A DNA stretch of 64,000 nt from Corydoras sp. C115 (Eukaryota; Chordata; Actinopteri; Siluriformes; Callichthyidae). The notes under the pieces were generated by a model. It was not told the origin of the DNA. It worked only from the letters and a program-made list of their open reading frames with translations, and did not search any database. The stretch spans positions 1,484,001 through 1,548,000 of the forward strand of contig JAFMOC010000159.1 of the NCBI GenBank assembly GCA_019802505.1, given 5' to 3'. Both the position numbers and the translations under genes were made by a program. How positions within the stretch are numbered: the first letter of the stretch is position 1; each line of letters starts with the position of its first letter. Positions 62,436 to 64,000 of this stretch are shown in pieces.

Positions 62436-63900
62436 TTACTGATGAAGTCCATGCTTATATCGATTTTTTTGCATATGTTGATTCATTCTTGCATCAAGGG
62501 GTCTGATGAAAGTAGGTTTTGATTCATATAGAGTGAGTAGCGATATAGTGAAGACAGTTAGGTAGGCTGGGTTTTGTGGGTTGTCCTTAAGTTTTATGAT
62601 GTATTGCAGTGAGAGTTTTGTTCTTGTGTGTTCAACGGACAGTTCTTGGGATTCAGTGTACAGACTTTGCATCTGGGATATTCTGTAGGCTCCTAGGGCT
62701 AATCTTATGCCAGAGTGGTGTATTGAGTTCAGTCTGATTAGATATGACTTTCTGGTGGCACCATATATTATGCTACCATAGTCAAGTTTTGACCTGACTA
62801 ATGCTCTGCACAGCTGTATGAGGGGTTGGAATTCTGCGCCCCACTTGGTACTGGCCAAAACTTTCATGAGGTTTAACCTCTGCATGCATTTTTTTCTTTA
62901 TTGTATGTGTTGGATTAAATTAAGTTTTTTGTCCAAGATGAGTCCTAAGTACTCTACCTCCTTTGCGAAATTTATGGGTGTGCTTTCCGTTGGCAGAAGT
63001 GGATACCTGTTGTTTTCTCTCTGGAAAATTTGAAGCCATTTTTGGTGGCCCGTCTTGCAATGTTGTTAATATTTTGTTGTAGTTTGTGTTTAATATTTGC
63101 CATATCGTTGTCCCTCACTCCTATGCAGAGGTCGTCAACATACATACAGCAGAAAGTACCTGTGGTGATCACCTTGGCTAATCTTTAGGTTAAAAAGTGT
63201 AACTGATAAAATGCTTCCTTGTGGAACTCCCATTTCTTGGATATGTCTTTCTGAGAGGCTTTAGTTTATTTTTACTTTAAAATGTCTGTCTGTAAGCAAG
63301 CTTTTAATAAAAATTGGCAATTGTCATTTAAAACCAGCTTGGTGAAGGTCTCTCATTATGCCATATCTCCAGGTCATGTCGTAGGCTGGTCATGTCCAGG
63401 TCATGTCGTTCTCGATGTCAAAAAAATATAATGACAGCATGTTCTTTCTTTATAAATGCATCTCGGATGAAGGCTTCCAGTCTTACCAGGTTGTCTTTTG
63501 TGCTTCTCTTTTTCCTGAAGCCACTTTGAAAGTCACTAAGAGTGTTATTGTTTTCTAATTGCCATACTAGTCTGTTGTTGATCATGCGTTCCATTGTCTT
63601 ACATAAGCAACCGGTCAGGGCTATGGGCCTGTAGTTGGATGGTATGCTGTGATTTTTTCCCGGTTTGGGGATGGGGATGATTGTTGCCTCTCTCCATGTA
63701 TCTGGTATCTTTCCAGTATCCCATATCTCATTAAACATTTTTAACATTAGTATTTTAGGTTTAGTCGGTAGATGTTTTATCATTTGATAATGAATATTGT
63801 CTGGACCAGTTGCTGTGTTATGTGCTTTCTGTATAGCAATATTTAGGTATTCCATGGTAAGGGCTTGATTATAAGTTTCTGTATTCTCGGATTGAAAGTC
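62436..63900 (-). pseudogene. I/Nimb LINE reverse transcriptase
   Basis: Order on the minus strand: AHNTATGPDNIHYQMIKHLP, IPDTWREATIIPIPKPGK, SNYRPIALTGCLCKTMERMI, NNTLSDFQSGFRKKRSTKDN (63420-63855). A degraded middle segment follows (63170-63420). Then come CCMYVDDLCIGVRDND (catalytic YVDD) and KFSREKTTGIHFCQRK (62972-63172). The connection is FQPLIQLCRALVRSKLDYGS, IIYGATRKSYLIRLNSIHHS and GIRLALGAYRISQMQSLYTE (62436-62885). Frameshifts separate these three blocks. Confidence 0.85.
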
Positions 63901-64000
63901 GATTTTTTCACTTTCTAGTTCTCCTCTTATTTTCTGAAATTCGGAAGCACAGTTACTGCAGGCAGATGCTTTTTGGAAAGCTCCAGCTAATTGTTGGGCT

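Larger units (their letters stand above)
62080..64000 (-). mobile_element. I/Nimb-clade LINE (with RNase H), runs off the window
   Basis: A minus-strand non-LTR retrotransposon continuing beyond 64000. It carries an RT and, downstream of it, an RNase H domain, a combination found in the I group of LINEs. Both domains contain frameshifts or stops in the part that can be seen. Confidence 0.8.

Noticed and set aside
58079..64000. Search for more N-terminal ank1 repeats
   Set aside because: No TPLHxAA-type exon is visible on the minus strand; the interval is intron with transposons.

Overview
The window is vertebrate nuclear DNA, most likely from a ray-finned fish. It holds part of one split host gene, ankyrin-1 (ank1), on the minus strand, inside introns packed with transposable elements (TEs). 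The fish call rests on the TE mix: Tx1-, L2-, Rex1-, Rex3- and I/Nimb-like LINEs, sushi-type chromodomain Gypsy elements, a Tc1 transposon, a hAT fossil, a class I endogenous retrovirus and a tRNA-derived SINE with a fish-type core. There is no prokaryotic gene organisation.

Host gene: 16 ank1 exons can be placed, running from 58078 down to 334. Right to left they are: ankyrin repeats (57881-58078, 57691-57789, 57333-57431, 52428-52625, 52148-52246, 47216-47314, 47028-47126), linker (46013-46085, 29190-29245, 28974-29086), ZU5 (24562-24786, 22552-22706, 2632-2843, 1619-1823) and UPA (end of 1619-1823, 736-832, 334-562). Joined, they give one open frame of 752 codons with matching intron phases. 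Upstream repeats and the downstream C-terminal part lie outside the window. One conserved exon, the end of the last ankyrin repeat, could not be found.

Layout of the repeats. 2844-22551 (one intron): three head-to-tail Tx1-clade LINEs associated with (TC)n tracts. The first is split by a chromodomain Gypsy element (5444-10461), which is itself split by a SINE (9200-9549). 24787-28973: a second, decayed Gypsy of the same type. 29246-46012: LINE fragments, a Rex1-like LINE split by a nearly complete L2 LINE, a 540-bp (CCTTG)n array, a LINE split by an endogenous retrovirus fragment, a hAT fossil and a solo LTR. 47315-52147: a Rex3 LINE split by a young, short LTR element (49270-50701) whose interior is a 30-bp minisatellite. 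52626-57332: two SINEs and a third Gypsy remnant. 58079-64000: an apparently intact Tc1 transposon, an LTR fragment, an L2 fragment and an I/Nimb-like LINE running off the window edge.

The most useful second looks are: the SINE whose target-site duplication contains an ank1 splice donor; the missing ank1 exon; two GC splice donors; the short LTR element with decapeptide-coding repeats; the Tx1/(TC)n chain and a stop codon shared inside two Tx1 zinc knuckles; the non-tRNA-like primer sites of the Gypsy elements; and the intact Tc1. All product calls come from reading translations by eye; no database search was possible.
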